From Spirochaeta sp. (GTDB taxonomy: Bacteria > Spirochaetota > Spirochaetia > UBA9216): a DNA stretch of 10,464 nucleotides. Positions 1 through 7,007 of the stretch are shown piece by piece. Below the pieces are notes generated by a model. The model did no database searches. It saw nothing but the letters and a program-made list of their open reading frames with translations, and had not been told where the DNA came from. The stretch is taken from contig DMKD01000278.1 in NCBI GenBank assembly GCA_003454605.1, positions 1 to 10,464 on the forward strand. The letters are read 5' to 3'. A program made the translations under genes and the position numbers. How positions within the stretch are numbered: the stretch's first letter is position 1; each line of letters starts with the position of its first letter.

Positions 1-824
1 GAAACGGCAGCGGTAAATCGACCCTGCTCAACATTATTACCGGACGCCTGGCTCCGGATAACGGCGAGGTTATTCAGGGAGTAAACACTAAAATAGGATA
101 TTACGATCAGCTTTCAAAACAACTGCCCGGTAGTGTTAAGGCTATTGAGTATATAAAGGAGTCGGCAGAGGTCATTGAAATGAATGACGGCGGCCGCCTG
201 GGTCCTGCACAGTTTCTCGAGCGGTTCCTCTTTCCGAAGAGTATGCTCTATACCGAGATTGAAAATCTGTCAGGCGGAGAAAAGAAGAAGCTTTATTTAT
301 TAAAGATTCTGCTTACGAATCCTAATTTCCTTGTTTTTGATGAACCTACAAATGATTTTGATATACAGACTCTTTCGATTCTGGAAGATTTTCTACTGAA
401 TTTTTCCGGATGTACTCTGATTGTTTCACATGACAGATTTTTTCTCGATCGAACTACTGATTTTCTGTTTGTTCTTGACGGCAGAGGAGGGGTTTCGGGT
501 TATTCAGGGGATGTCACAAGCTATTACGAAGAGGTGGAATCATCTAAGCAGAAAAATTCGGAGAATGTGGCTGTAATTAAATCCGGAAAAAAAGATGTTA
601 ATAGAGTAAAGAAAGGTCTCACATTTAAAGAGAAGCAGGAATTTGATAGAATAGAAGAAGAAATAATGAAGCTTGAGGATGAGAAGACTGTTCTGGACAA
701 TCGATTCAGTTCTCCTGATACCTCGGCAGAGGATTTTGGGATTTTAAAAGATCGATATGAGGAGCTTGAATTGCTCATCGAAGAAAAATATGAGCGCTGG
801 GAATTTCTAGAAACTAAGAGGTAG
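1..824 (+). CDS. ABC-F family ATPase, C-terminal half (5' cut by window edge)
   Basis: The reading frame enters at base 3 inside the Walker A motif of a nucleotide-binding domain (NGSGKST; the preceding Gly codon is split by the edge). It continues through the signature LSGGEKKK, Walker B with LVFDEPTND, and the switch His in IVSHDRFFLD. A charged, coiled-coil-like C-terminal tail follows (about the last 85 residues, starting near KKGLTFKEKQEF). This order, with no membrane segments and a DEPTN Walker B, is that of the second ATPase domain of soluble ABC-F proteins. The tail resembles the C-terminal domain of Uup-type members, which bind DNA or ribosome-associated substrates. ABC-F proteins generally act on ribosomes during translation; the exact subtype cannot be fixed without the first domain. 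The gene ends with TAG at 822-824. The next gene starts 6 bases later in the same frame, so co-transcription is likely. An internal Met at 180 is not the true start. Confidence 0.93.
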   Translation, partial: NGSGKSTLLNIITGRLAPDNGEVIQGVNTKIGYYDQLSKQLPGSVKAIEYIKESAEVIEMNDGGRLGPAQFLERFLFPKSMLYTEIENLSGGEKKKLYLLKILLTNPNFLVFDEPTNDFDIQTLSILEDFLLNFSGCTLIVSHDRFFLDRTTDFLFVLDGRGGVSGYSGDVTSYYEEVESSKQKNSENVAVIKSGKKDVNRVKKGLTFKEKQEFDRIEEEIMKLEDEKTVLDNRFSSPDTSAEDFGILKDRYEELELLIEEKYERWEFLETKR

Positions 825-830
825 GCAGAT

Positions 831-989
831 ATGGCTAAAATAAAAAAGATGTGCAAGGCGGCAAAAGACGGATTCAAATCAAATGAGGATGAGATCCTTT
901 CCGAGATTAGGAATGCAAAATTTATCTGTAAGAAATGTCTAAGGTCTGCTTCAGATAAGAAACTGCTCTGTGAACCGAAAAAGATCTGA
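831..989 (+). CDS. Small cysteine-bearing protein, 52 aa, unknown function
   Basis: An ATG 6 bases after the ABC-F stop opens a 52-codon frame ending in TGA. A purine-rich AGAGG at 817-821 lies 9 bases upstream and serves as a good ribosome binding site. The product is very basic (about 14 Lys). It has Cys8 and a C-terminal C33-x2-C36-x10-C47 arrangement (FICKKC ... LLCEP), which looks like a small metal-binding site. There is no signal peptide or membrane segment. Tight spacing with the ABC-F gene suggests one transcript and perhaps a translation-related role. I do not recognise a named family with certainty; the function is unknown. Coding is supported by the ribosome binding site, the spacing and the ordered cysteine motif rather than by length. 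Confidence 0.72.
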   Translation: MAKIKKMCKAAKDGFKSNEDEILSEIRNAKFICKKCLRSASDKKLLCEPKKI

Positions 990-995
990 TAGCAG

Positions 996-1460
996 ATGAG
1001 AAAAAACATCATCCCTTCGTTTCGCAGGACCAAAACCCGATCGGCTTTATCAGTACTAATGCTGTTTATTACAATGCTCATCATTCTGTTCTATCTGGCC
1101 CAGAATTACAGATCCAATCTTATTGATGTAAGAAAATTAGAATTGAAACGTCAGGTTGAACTCAGCCTGAACACTGTAGAACCAATTCTTCAGTTAGTAC
1201 GCGAGGGTGAATTAAGCCGTGAAGAAGGCATAGATAAAACAAAAGAGATCATCAGACGCATGACCTATACCGGCGAGACTATGGATAATTATATTTTCAT
1301 GAGTACATATGAAGGGGTAATGCTTGCACAACCCCTCGAACCTTCGAAGCAGGACACTCTTCAGCTGGATATGCAGGATTTATACGGAATGTTTATGGAA
1401 TATCCTCTTCGGTATTCTTTACTATGTACTCGGTTAAATCATCTAAACTTTTCAACCTGA
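996..1460 (+). CDS. Truncated membrane Cache-domain sensor (N-terminal part only)
   Basis: The first 134 residues or so look like the start of a membrane sensor. A basic N-terminus is followed by one transmembrane helix (about residues 17-36, LSVLMLFITMLIILFYLA). A Cache_2-type extracytoplasmic domain follows, including the typical GELSREEG helix, the DNYIFM strand and the QDLYGMF segment. Such domains sit at the front of histidine kinases, chemoreceptors or diguanylate cyclases and bind small organic ligands. Here the family resemblance stops at about residue 133. The last 20 residues are out-of-frame reading of a symporter gene and end at TAG/TGA-type noise (stop 1458-1460). The second half of the Cache domain, the second membrane helix and any output domain are missing. 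The ATG is 6 bases after the preceding stop, with a poor ribosome binding site, so translation may be coupled to the upstream genes. It is most likely non-functional. Confidence 0.75.
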   Translation: MRKNIIPSFRRTKTRSALSVLMLFITMLIILFYLAQNYRSNLIDVRKLELKRQVELSLNTVEPILQLVREGELSREEGIDKTKEIIRRMTYTGETMDNYIFMSTYEGVMLAQPLEPSKQDTLQLDMQDLYGMFMEYPLRYSLLCTRLNHLNFST

Positions 1461-2122
1461 TGCCATTCCTTCTCGGATTCGCAGCTATTGCCTATGTAGG
1501 TTCAATGCTTCTCGGAAACACAGGAATGATTCTTGAACCTGACGGTCTCGACAGGCCCGACAGAATTCTGCCGGTAATGCTGTTCAAGTATGCCCCCTTC
1601 GCTCTTGCCAGCCTGGTCTGTGCCGGAGGTGCTGCTGCTGCAATGTCTTCAGCCAACTCGCAAATCCACTCAATGTCGGCTGTATACACTGTAGACTTTC
1701 ACCAGCGCTTCATAAACAAGAATATGAGTCAGAAATCCCTCGTATGGGTCGGCCGAATTGCAATTCTTGTCTTCGCTCTTATTGCTTACTTCATGTCAGT
1801 ATTTATTCCCGGCCTTCTTGTAAATGTAGGACTGGTTGCGCTCAGCGGCACTGCTCAGGTTTTTGTTCCTACAGCAGGAATCCTGTTCTGGAAGAAGTCA
1901 AGTCCGACTGGTGCAATTGCCGGTCTGCTCACAGGTGTTGTTCTGCTTTGTCTGTTCACATTCACATCAATGTCTGTTCCTTTTGGACTGCACTCAGGTC
2001 TCTTTTGTATAATAATCAATACAATAGTATTTCTGGTTGTCAGCGCAGTATCAAAGCCGCGTGAAGCAGCTATCATTGCTCAGCAGGAAGAAGAAAAGGC
2101 TATTTACAACAAAGCCTATTAA
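1394..2122 (+). pseudogene. Sodium:solute symporter (SSS family), C-terminal fragment
   Basis: This frame carries the C-terminal half of an SSS-family (SLC5-like) sodium symporter. A SVKSSK loop precedes about six hydrophobic helices. The conserved block AAAAMSSANSQIHSMSA corresponds to the family's sodium-site helix (usually AAxMSTADSQ). The DRILP motif before it and the VDFHQRF loop after it are also typical. Family members have about 480-550 residues and 12-13 helices. Here only about 230 residues remain, and roughly the first 260 are absent. There is no native start: the upstream sequence belongs to a Cache sensor in another frame, and the Met at 1424 lies inside a cytoplasmic loop. Reading upstream, clear symporter similarity fades near 1394-1410. 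Codons favour C-ending synonyms, more than in the flanking genes. The stop TAA at 2120-2122 is followed by a terminator, so the 3' end is probably native. The substrate cannot be told. Confidence 0.82.
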
Positions 2123-2155
2123 AATTATTTGAGAGCCAAGTCTCATATTTTCTCA

Positions 2156-2192
2156 GGTCGATCCGTTTACAAGACGGGTCGGCCGTTTTTTT
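2156..2192 (+). terminator. Intrinsic terminator after the symporter
   Basis: GGTCGATCCGT (2156-2166) pairs with ACGGGTCGGCC (2174-2184) as an 11-base stem with two G-U pairs. The loop is 7 bases, and seven T residues follow at 2186-2192. It lies 34 bases after the symporter stop and insulates the alpha-galactosidase operon. Confidence 0.88.
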
Positions 2193-2205
2193 ATTAAAAA
2201 AACGT

Positions 2206-2234
2206 TTGACAGCTTGAATATTTTTTTGATTAAT
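2206..2234 (+). promoter_or_regulatory. Candidate sigma-70 promoter of the alpha-galactosidase operon
   Basis: TTGACA (2206-2211) is a perfect -35 hexamer. A 17-base spacer leads to ATTAAT (2229-2234), a 4 of 6 match to the -10 consensus. The region is AT-rich. It sits just downstream of the terminator and about 48 bases before the gene. The palindrome AAACGTTT (2200-2207) overlaps the -35 box and could be an operator. The -35 is convincing, the -10 less so. Confidence 0.5.
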
Positions 2235-2270
2235 TGCTTATGTAATATTAGTATTAAATTGTTCATGAGC

Positions 2271-2276
2271 AGGGAG
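2271..2276 (+). promoter_or_regulatory. Ribosome binding site fixing the alpha-galactosidase start
   Basis: AGGGAG lies 5 bases before ATG 2282. The in-frame GTG at 2276 overlaps this site and cannot be the start, so the ATG two codons later is preferred. Confidence 0.75.
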
Positions 2277-2281
2277 TGATT

Positions 2282-4636
2282 ATGATAACAAGTCGAGTCA
2301 ACGGCAAGGATTTTCACCTCGGAACTGAAAATACAAGTTATATTCTCCGGGTACTTGAATCAGGACATATTGTCTGTCTTTACTACGGCAGAAAAATACG
2401 ACCTAAGGATTCCTACGACAGCCTCTATCAATCTTTTAATCTCCAGGCTGGCTCATCAACCAGCTACAGCTTTGAAACCGGACATTTCAACCTTGATTCA
2501 ATTTGCCTTGAGGCAGCAGGTTACGGAAAGGGTGACTACCGTGAACCTTCAATTGAGTTGACCCTTGCGGATGGAAGCCGAATTTGCGACTTTTTATATA
2601 AATCACATAAACTTTATGAAGGTGAAAATAAACTTGAGGAGCTTCCATGTGCTTTCATGAATCATGATGATGTCGAGACCCTTGAAATCCTGCTTGAGGA
2701 TTCGGTAGCGGGGGTCGAGCTGGTTCTTGCCTATACAGTTTATGCCGAGCGGGATGTTATTACCCGCAGTGCGAAGCTTATAAATAAAAGCGACAAATCC
2801 GTTTATGTGGAAAAATTAATGAGTTTTAATATCGATTTTCCAGAATCTGATTTTGAGCTTATCAGCCTTGATGGAAAGTGGATCAGAGAACGACATATCA
2901 ATACCAGAAAACTTACAGAAGGCAGTTTTTTTATTGATTCTAAAAAAGGTGTAAGCAGTGCAAATCATAATCCGTTTCTATGTATAAAGCGGCCTTCAAC
3001 TGATGAGAATCAGGGAGACTGCTATGGTTTCTCACTGCTATACTCAGGGAACCATCTTGGCCTTGTCGAAGTTAATCCTCACTCTTTTACGAGGATTCAG
3101 ATGGGAATCAACCCGTTTGATTTCAACTGGCTGCTGGAGCCGAGGAAAGCCTTTCAAAGCCCTGAGGCAGTTTTGACTTTTTCTGCCGGTGGGTTGAATG
3201 GAATGAGTGCGAACCTGCACTCGCTTGTCAATAATAATATCGTAAACCCCGTGTGGCAGAATAAAGAACGCCCTGTACTGATTAATAACTGGGAAGCGAC
3301 ATATTTCGATTTTGATGAGAAAAAGCTTATTAAACTGGCAGAAGAGGCTGTCAAACTCGGAATTGAACTCTTTGTGCTCGACGACGGCTGGTTCGGAAGC
3401 CGGAATGATGATCATTCAAGCCTGGGAGACTGGTTTGAGGATAAGAAGAAACTTCCCGGTGGTCTTGAACGCTTGAGTAAAAAGATCCATAACATGGGGC
3501 TTCAGTTCGGTTTATGGGTTGAGCCTGAGATGACCAACACAGACAGCGAACTCTACAGGGCTCACCCCGATTGGGTAATAAAGACTCCGGGACGGCCGGC
3601 ATCAGAGGGACGTCATCAGCTGATGCTTGATCTTGCAAACCCCGATGTTGTTGAGTTCCTTTATGAAACTTTTTCATCTCTGTTTCGGCGCATCGATCTT
3701 CAGTATATAAAGTGGGATCATAACCGCAATATCTCAGATTTATATTCAAATGCGCTGCCGGTCGAACGTCAGAAAGAGCAGGCTCATCGCTATGTTCTTG
3801 GTTTATACAGCCTGCTTGAGCGATTGAAAAATGAATTTCCGGAGATACTTTTTGAATCATGTGCCAGCGGGGGTAACCGGTATGACCTGGGCATGCTGTA
3901 TTACATGCCGCAGACCTGGACAAGCGATGACACCGATGCGAATGAACGTATTTCCATCCAGTATGGAACGTCAGTAGTGTATCCGCCCTCGACTATGGGT
4001 GCGCATGTCAGTGCTGCGCCGTCTCTTCAGGTGCTGCGTAATACCCCGCTTGAAACCAGGTTCAATGTTGCGGCATTCGGGCTGCTCGGTTATCAGCTTG
4101 ATTTAACGAAGCTTTCGAACTTTGACCGAAAGGCTATAAAGCAGCAGGTCGAGTTTTATAAGAAGCATCGAAAGCTTTTTCAATTCGGAAAATTTTACAG
4201 GCTGAGTTCTCCTTTTGAATCGAACAATCCCATGTGGATAGTCGTCAGCGAAAACGGCGGCGAAGCCATGCTCGGTTATTATCAGACACTTCAGAAACCG
4301 AACCCGGGAATGGAGCAGCTGCATGTCAGGGGCTTAAATCCTGATATATTGTATCATCTGGAAACCCGACCTCAGTATTTTAATATCAAAGCATTCGGTG
4401 ACCTCGTTAACCATGTTTCTCCGGTAAGGCTTAAGGCCGACGGCGTAATTCATACGGTTGTAAGCAACAATTACATGTTTGAAACAGAGATCGAGAAGAT
4501 CGATGCTTATGGAGATGAATTGATGTATGCCGGATTCAGACCTAACCAGCAGTTTATGGGATCCGGTTATTCTGAAGAGACAAGACTAATGGGTGACTTC
4601 GGTTCTAGAATTTACTATATTAAAGCAGAGGAATAA
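2282..4636 (+). CDS. Alpha-galactosidase, GH36 family
   Basis: This enzyme of about 784 residues hydrolyses terminal alpha-1,6-linked galactose from melibiose, raffinose-type sugars or galactomannan fragments, with retention of configuration. Length and layout fit GH36 bacterial tetrameric enzymes: an N-terminal beta-sandwich (to about residue 330), a TIM barrel, and a C-terminal beta domain. Visible barrel motifs are LDDGWFG (Asp367-Asp368), EPEMTN, KWDHN with the nucleophile Asp479, ESCASGG (525-531, Cys527) and SDDTDA with the acid/base Asp549. The 70-residue gap between the two catalytic acids equals that of the characterised Geobacillus enzymes (478/548, recalled from the literature). 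No signal peptide is present, so it is cytoplasmic and needs an unseen importer. All catalytic residues are present and the gene looks intact. It is followed 3 bases later by a PlsC-type gene, likely on the same message. Confidence 0.95.
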   Translation: MITSRVNGKDFHLGTENTSYILRVLESGHIVCLYYGRKIRPKDSYDSLYQSFNLQAGSSTSYSFETGHFNLDSICLEAAGYGKGDYREPSIELTLADGSRICDFLYKSHKLYEGENKLEELPCAFMNHDDVETLEILLEDSVAGVELVLAYTVYAERDVITRSAKLINKSDKSVYVEKLMSFNIDFPESDFELISLDGKWIRERHINTRKLTEGSFFIDSKKGVSSANHNPFLCIKRPSTDENQGDCYGFSLLYSGNHLGLVEVNPHSFTRIQMGINPFDFNWLLEPRKAFQSPEAVLTFSAGGLNGMSANLHSLVNNNIVNPVWQNKERPVLINNWEATYFDFDEKKLIKLAEEAVKLGIELFVLDDGWFGSRNDDHSSLGDWFEDKKKLPGGLERLSKKIHNMGLQFGLWVEPEMTNTDSELYRAHPDWVIKTPGRPASEGRHQLMLDLANPDVVEFLYETFSSLFRRIDLQYIKWDHNRNISDLYSNALPVERQKEQAHRYVLGLYSLLERLKNEFPEILFESCASGGNRYDLGMLYYMPQTWTSDDTDANERISIQYGTSVVYPPSTMGAHVSAAPSLQVLRNTPLETRFNVAAFGLLGYQLDLTKLSNFDRKAIKQQVEFYKKHRKLFQFGKFYRLSSPFESNNPMWIVVSENGGEAMLGYYQTLQKPNPGMEQLHVRGLNPDILYHLETRPQYFNIKAFGDLVNHVSPVRLKADGVIHTVVSNNYMFETEIEKIDAYGDELMYAGFRPNQQFMGSGYSEETRLMGDFGSRIYYIKAEE

Positions 4637-4639
4637 AAT

Positions 4640-5377
4640 ATGTATATACTCTGGGCTATAGGATCAATTTTCACCTGGATAGAAATTTTTCTCGCTTTTA
4701 TACTCTTCTTTCCGGTACAGCTTGTTGTTTTTATATTCACTTTTCCATTTGATAAAAACCGGCGAATAATCCACTATATTGGGTCATTTTTTTCATGGTT
4801 TGCACTTTTTATTAGTCCGATATTCAGAGTCAAGATAACCGGTAGGGAGAACATCGATCGTTCAAGGTCTCATGTCATGATAATGAATCATCAATCGCTT
4901 CTTGATATTCCGCTTTCTTTTGTTCTCCGTTATCCCTGTAAGATGATTGCAAAAAAGGCCCTCTCAAGGGTTCCTTTTCTTGGTTGGGAGCTGGTTATAT
5001 TCGGCCATCTTTTTGTAGATCGAAAGAGCCGCAAGAGCCAGTTTGAGGTGATTAGAAAAACGGAAACCATGCTGGAAGACGGTGATTCGCTCTTAATTTA
5101 TCCTGAAGGCACCAGGACAAAAGACGGTGAGATAGCAGAGTTCAAGAAGGGGGCTTTTAGATCGGCGACCAGCACAGGTACAGCGATCATGCCCGTACTG
5201 CTTGACGGGGCCTATCAGGCGCTTCCGAAAAAAGGTTTGATAGTGAAAGGGGTTTATACCCTGCATATGCATGTTATGGAGTCTGTCGAGGTGGAGAAAG
5301 GTTCAAGCCCCGCTGAGCTTGCTCTGAACTGTCATAATATTATGAGTGAGCAATTGAAAAAACAGCGGCAGGCCTGA
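4640..5377 (+). CDS. 1-acyl-sn-glycerol-3-phosphate acyltransferase (PlsC-like)
   Basis: The 245-residue product matches the LPLAT/AGPAT family. It transfers an acyl group to lysophosphatidic acid to form phosphatidic acid, the precursor of membrane phospholipids. Motif I is NHQSLLD with His84 and Asp89, the catalytic pair. Motif II is around FVDRKSR (125-131), motif III is PEGTR (155-159), and motif IV is IMPVLLDG (183-190). Two hydrophobic stretches at the N-terminus (about residues 3-35 and 44-62) anchor it to the inner membrane, as is usual for the family. An AGAGGA ribosome binding site spans the end of the alpha-galactosidase gene, and the gap is only 3 bases, so the two are probably co-transcribed. 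It has no functional link with galactoside use that I can name. The related use of other acyl acceptors cannot be excluded. The TGA stop lies in a palindrome shared with the convergent gene. Confidence 0.9.
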   Translation: MYILWAIGSIFTWIEIFLAFILFFPVQLVVFIFTFPFDKNRRIIHYIGSFFSWFALFISPIFRVKITGRENIDRSRSHVMIMNHQSLLDIPLSFVLRYPCKMIAKKALSRVPFLGWELVIFGHLFVDRKSRKSQFEVIRKTETMLEDGDSLLIYPEGTRTKDGEIAEFKKGAFRSATSTGTAIMPVLLDGAYQALPKKGLIVKGVYTLHMHVMESVEVEKGSSPAELALNCHNIMSEQLKKQRQA

Positions 5378-6199
5378 TCAGGTTTCCTGATGACTTAACC
5401 GAATCAAATTAAAATCTGATTCAAGCGCAATGAATATATCAACTATGAGGGGATCAAAATGCGAACCCCGCCCTTCGATAATAATTTTTTTTGCCTTTTC
5501 ATGACTGAAGGCCTTTTTATACGGCCGTTCTGATGTGAGTGCATCATAAACATCGGCCACAGCTGTGATTCTCGCAGACAGAGGAATCTTTTCTCCGGAC
5601 AAACCTTTCGGATATCCGCTGCCGTCCCATTTTTCGTGATGAAACCATGCAATCTCCTTTCCCAGAGTAAGAAAAGATTTAATATCGGTCTGTGACTCGA
5701 TATCCAGCAAGGCGTCCCCGCCTATTTCGGTATGTTTCTTGATGTGAACAAATTCGCTGCTATCAAGCTTTCCCGGTTTAAGCAGGATTGAGTCGGGCAC
5801 TGCTACCTTTCCAATGTCATGGAGGATAGCTGATTGATAAAGATCATTAATATATTTCTCGGTTATATAATTTTGAAACCCTTCTTTTTCAGATAGTTTT
5901 TCTGCGATAAGTTTGCAGTATTCTCTTATCCTTTCAAGATGTTTCCCTGTGTCTTCATCCCTGTATTCGGCCAGCTTCGCAAGTCCCAGAATAGTTCCCA
6001 GTCTTGAGCGTTCAAATAAATCACTGCTTATTACTAATTCGTTACGCTGCTGTTCAACGGTAGTATACGCCCTGTTTAAACGATTTAAAATAAGCATTGC
6101 CTGTGAAAATATAAAGACGAAGAGACCGGCCGGCAGAATGAAACCGGTATGGATGATCTCATCGGCGTGAAGGACATCATTCACAAAGGCCGCGAACAT
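5378..6199 (-). CDS. HD-GYP domain fragment with last membrane helix
   Basis: Starting at the first Met (6199), 273 codons remain open. The first 35 or so residues form the final hairpin of a 7TM-DISM block (FAAFVNDVLHADEIIHTGF, then a hydrophobic helix). A linker helix (about 38-65) and an HD-GYP domain (about 67-270) follow. The metal and catalytic signatures are intact: HDIGKVAVPD with His127-Asp128, and HHEKWDGSGYP at 187-197. Such domains hydrolyse cyclic di-GMP to pGpG or GMP. If translated from an internal start, the piece could be an active, poorly anchored phosphodiesterase. I see no clear ribosome binding site before 6199, and the frame is actually open back to about 6307 (ITALSCLYTIFILIK precedes it). 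It abuts the convergent acyltransferase gene without a spacer. Confidence 0.72.
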   Translation of the reverse strand: MFAAFVNDVLHADEIIHTGFILPAGLFVFIFSQAMLILNRLNRAYTTVEQQRNELVISSDLFERSRLGTILGLAKLAEYRDEDTGKHLERIREYCKLIAEKLSEKEGFQNYITEKYINDLYQSAILHDIGKVAVPDSILLKPGKLDSSEFVHIKKHTEIGGDALLDIESQTDIKSFLTLGKEIAWFHHEKWDGSGYPKGLSGEKIPLSARITAVADVYDALTSERPYKKAFSHEKAKKIIIEGRGSHFDPLIVDIFIALESDFNLIRLSHQET

Positions 6200-6254
6200 A
6201 ACCAGGAAACCGGCGAGAAGGATTGAGCTGTTCGGCCTTTTCCTGATGATGGCT

Positions 6255-6908
6255 TTAATTAAAATGAAAATAGTATAAAGGCAGGAGAGTGCTGTAATCG
6301 CCTGTTGTTAAAGCTCTGAGAGCAATCAGCATACAGAATAGGCCGAAATGGTATAATCCCATTGAGAATATACAGCTGAGCAGAAAGAACTCAAACGCAA
6401 GTCTTTTTTGTCCATTCAGCCTGAGAGTTTCCGCATCCCCGAAAAAAATGCTCTCCCAGATTCCTGAGTCATCTAGATGGAAATTCGATAAATGCAGAGT
6501 GAGAACTAAAACATCTTTCTCAGCATAGAAAAATGCGGTGTCCTGTTTGAAATATGGTATAGAGGCGGAAGAGTCTGTACCAGGTCGGCCGGCGGCAGAA
6601 ATCAGATTGTTGTCAGCATATAATTCATATGAAGTATGCAGACTTGTCAGGTTGATTCCCATCAGAGGCCGGGTTTCAGGTAGAAGGATTTTCAGTCTGT
6701 AGCTTGCCCAGCCGTGACTGGGCAAATCAGCACCGTTGTGCTAATGCCGGTTCCAATAGCCTGGCAGCTCGATCAAGGACCTGTTGTCCGGGGGCATGGG
6801 GACCGTTGGGGCAACGAGTTCATTCCAGCTGAACAGCCATTCTCCATGCAGAGAAATCAGAGCAGCTGGAAAGAGCGAAGATAGAGAATATAATAATAAG
6901 AGATACAT
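6255..6908 (-). pseudogene. 7TMR-DISM ectodomain and first membrane helices, interrupted by TAG
   Basis: Codons 1-55 give a signal peptide with hydrophobic core and Ala-Ala cleavage region. The start of the ligand-binding ectodomain follows (LHGEWLFSWNEL, IELPGYWNRH), and then TAG. After the stop the same frame continues with HNGADLPSHGWASYRLKI, a jelly-roll-like domain typical of 7TMR-DISMED2. At about 6330-6390 comes a first hydrophobic helix (FEFFLLSCIFSMGLYH) joined directly to FGLFCMLIALR. In relatives a basic loop of about 15 residues normally lies between these two. The frame then leaves the family alignment after LTTG and ends shortly afterwards. An internal Met at 6725 only restarts within the domain and lacks a signal peptide. 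The start at 6908 is chosen because it alone supplies an export signal. The upstream GGGTAAC is a weak ribosome binding site. Confidence 0.75.
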
Positions 6909-6921
6909 TTGTTACCCGCAT

Positions 6922-6951
6922 TTGACTTAGACTAAAGGATCAAGATGTAAT
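6922..6951 (+). promoter_or_regulatory. Candidate promoter of the radical SAM gene
   Basis: TTGACT (6922-6927), an 18-base spacer and TGTAAT (6946-6951) each match the sigma-70 consensus at 5 of 6 positions. Transcription would begin near 6958. The ATG at 6957 would then lie at or before the transcript start, which favours the internal ATG at 7008. Confidence 0.5.
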
Positions 6952-7007
6952 AATCAATGATCAAACTCAGCTTTTATAAGACCGGGGAATATATTATTAT
7001 CTGTCCC

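Larger units (their letters stand above)
5378..6908 (-). pseudogene. Broken 7TMR-DISM / HD-GYP sensor gene (whole extent)
   Basis: Read leftwards from ATG 6906-6908, the locus encodes in order a signal peptide (starts MYLLLLYSLSS), a 7TMR-DISM extracellular domain, a 7TM-DISM membrane block and an HD-GYP domain. This is the architecture of a membrane receptor that degrades cyclic di-GMP in response to an external ligand. Two lesions disrupt it. One is a TAG at 6741-6743 (codon 56), where a Gln codon is expected. The other is a loss of about 80 codons inside the membrane block near 6296-6307, which also changes frame. The N-terminal frame dies at a TAA near 6255, and the C-terminal frame is open only from about 6307 leftwards. 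The flanking frames fit together as one ancestral protein when aligned to the family. TAG is used as a true stop in the nearby ABC-F gene, so recoding is unlikely. Confidence 0.8.

Noticed and set aside
822..989. TAG readthrough joining the ABC-F protein and the small Cys protein, which are in the same frame
   Set aside because: The small gene has its own ATG and a good ribosome binding site, and nothing else suggests stop-codon recoding.
524..1084. Minus-strand open frame of 186 codons, Ser/Phe-rich
   Set aside because: It is antisense to the Lys/Glu-rich coiled-coil tail of the ABC-F protein and the following genes; its composition is that of a shadow.
3351..3923. Minus-strand open frame of 190 codons inside the alpha-galactosidase gene
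   Set aside because: It lies opposite the most conserved catalytic region of GH36 and shows no coherent domain.
6957..7007. Longer N-terminus of the radical SAM protein
   Set aside because: The extra 17 residues are unlike the family start, and the predicted transcript start is at about 6958.
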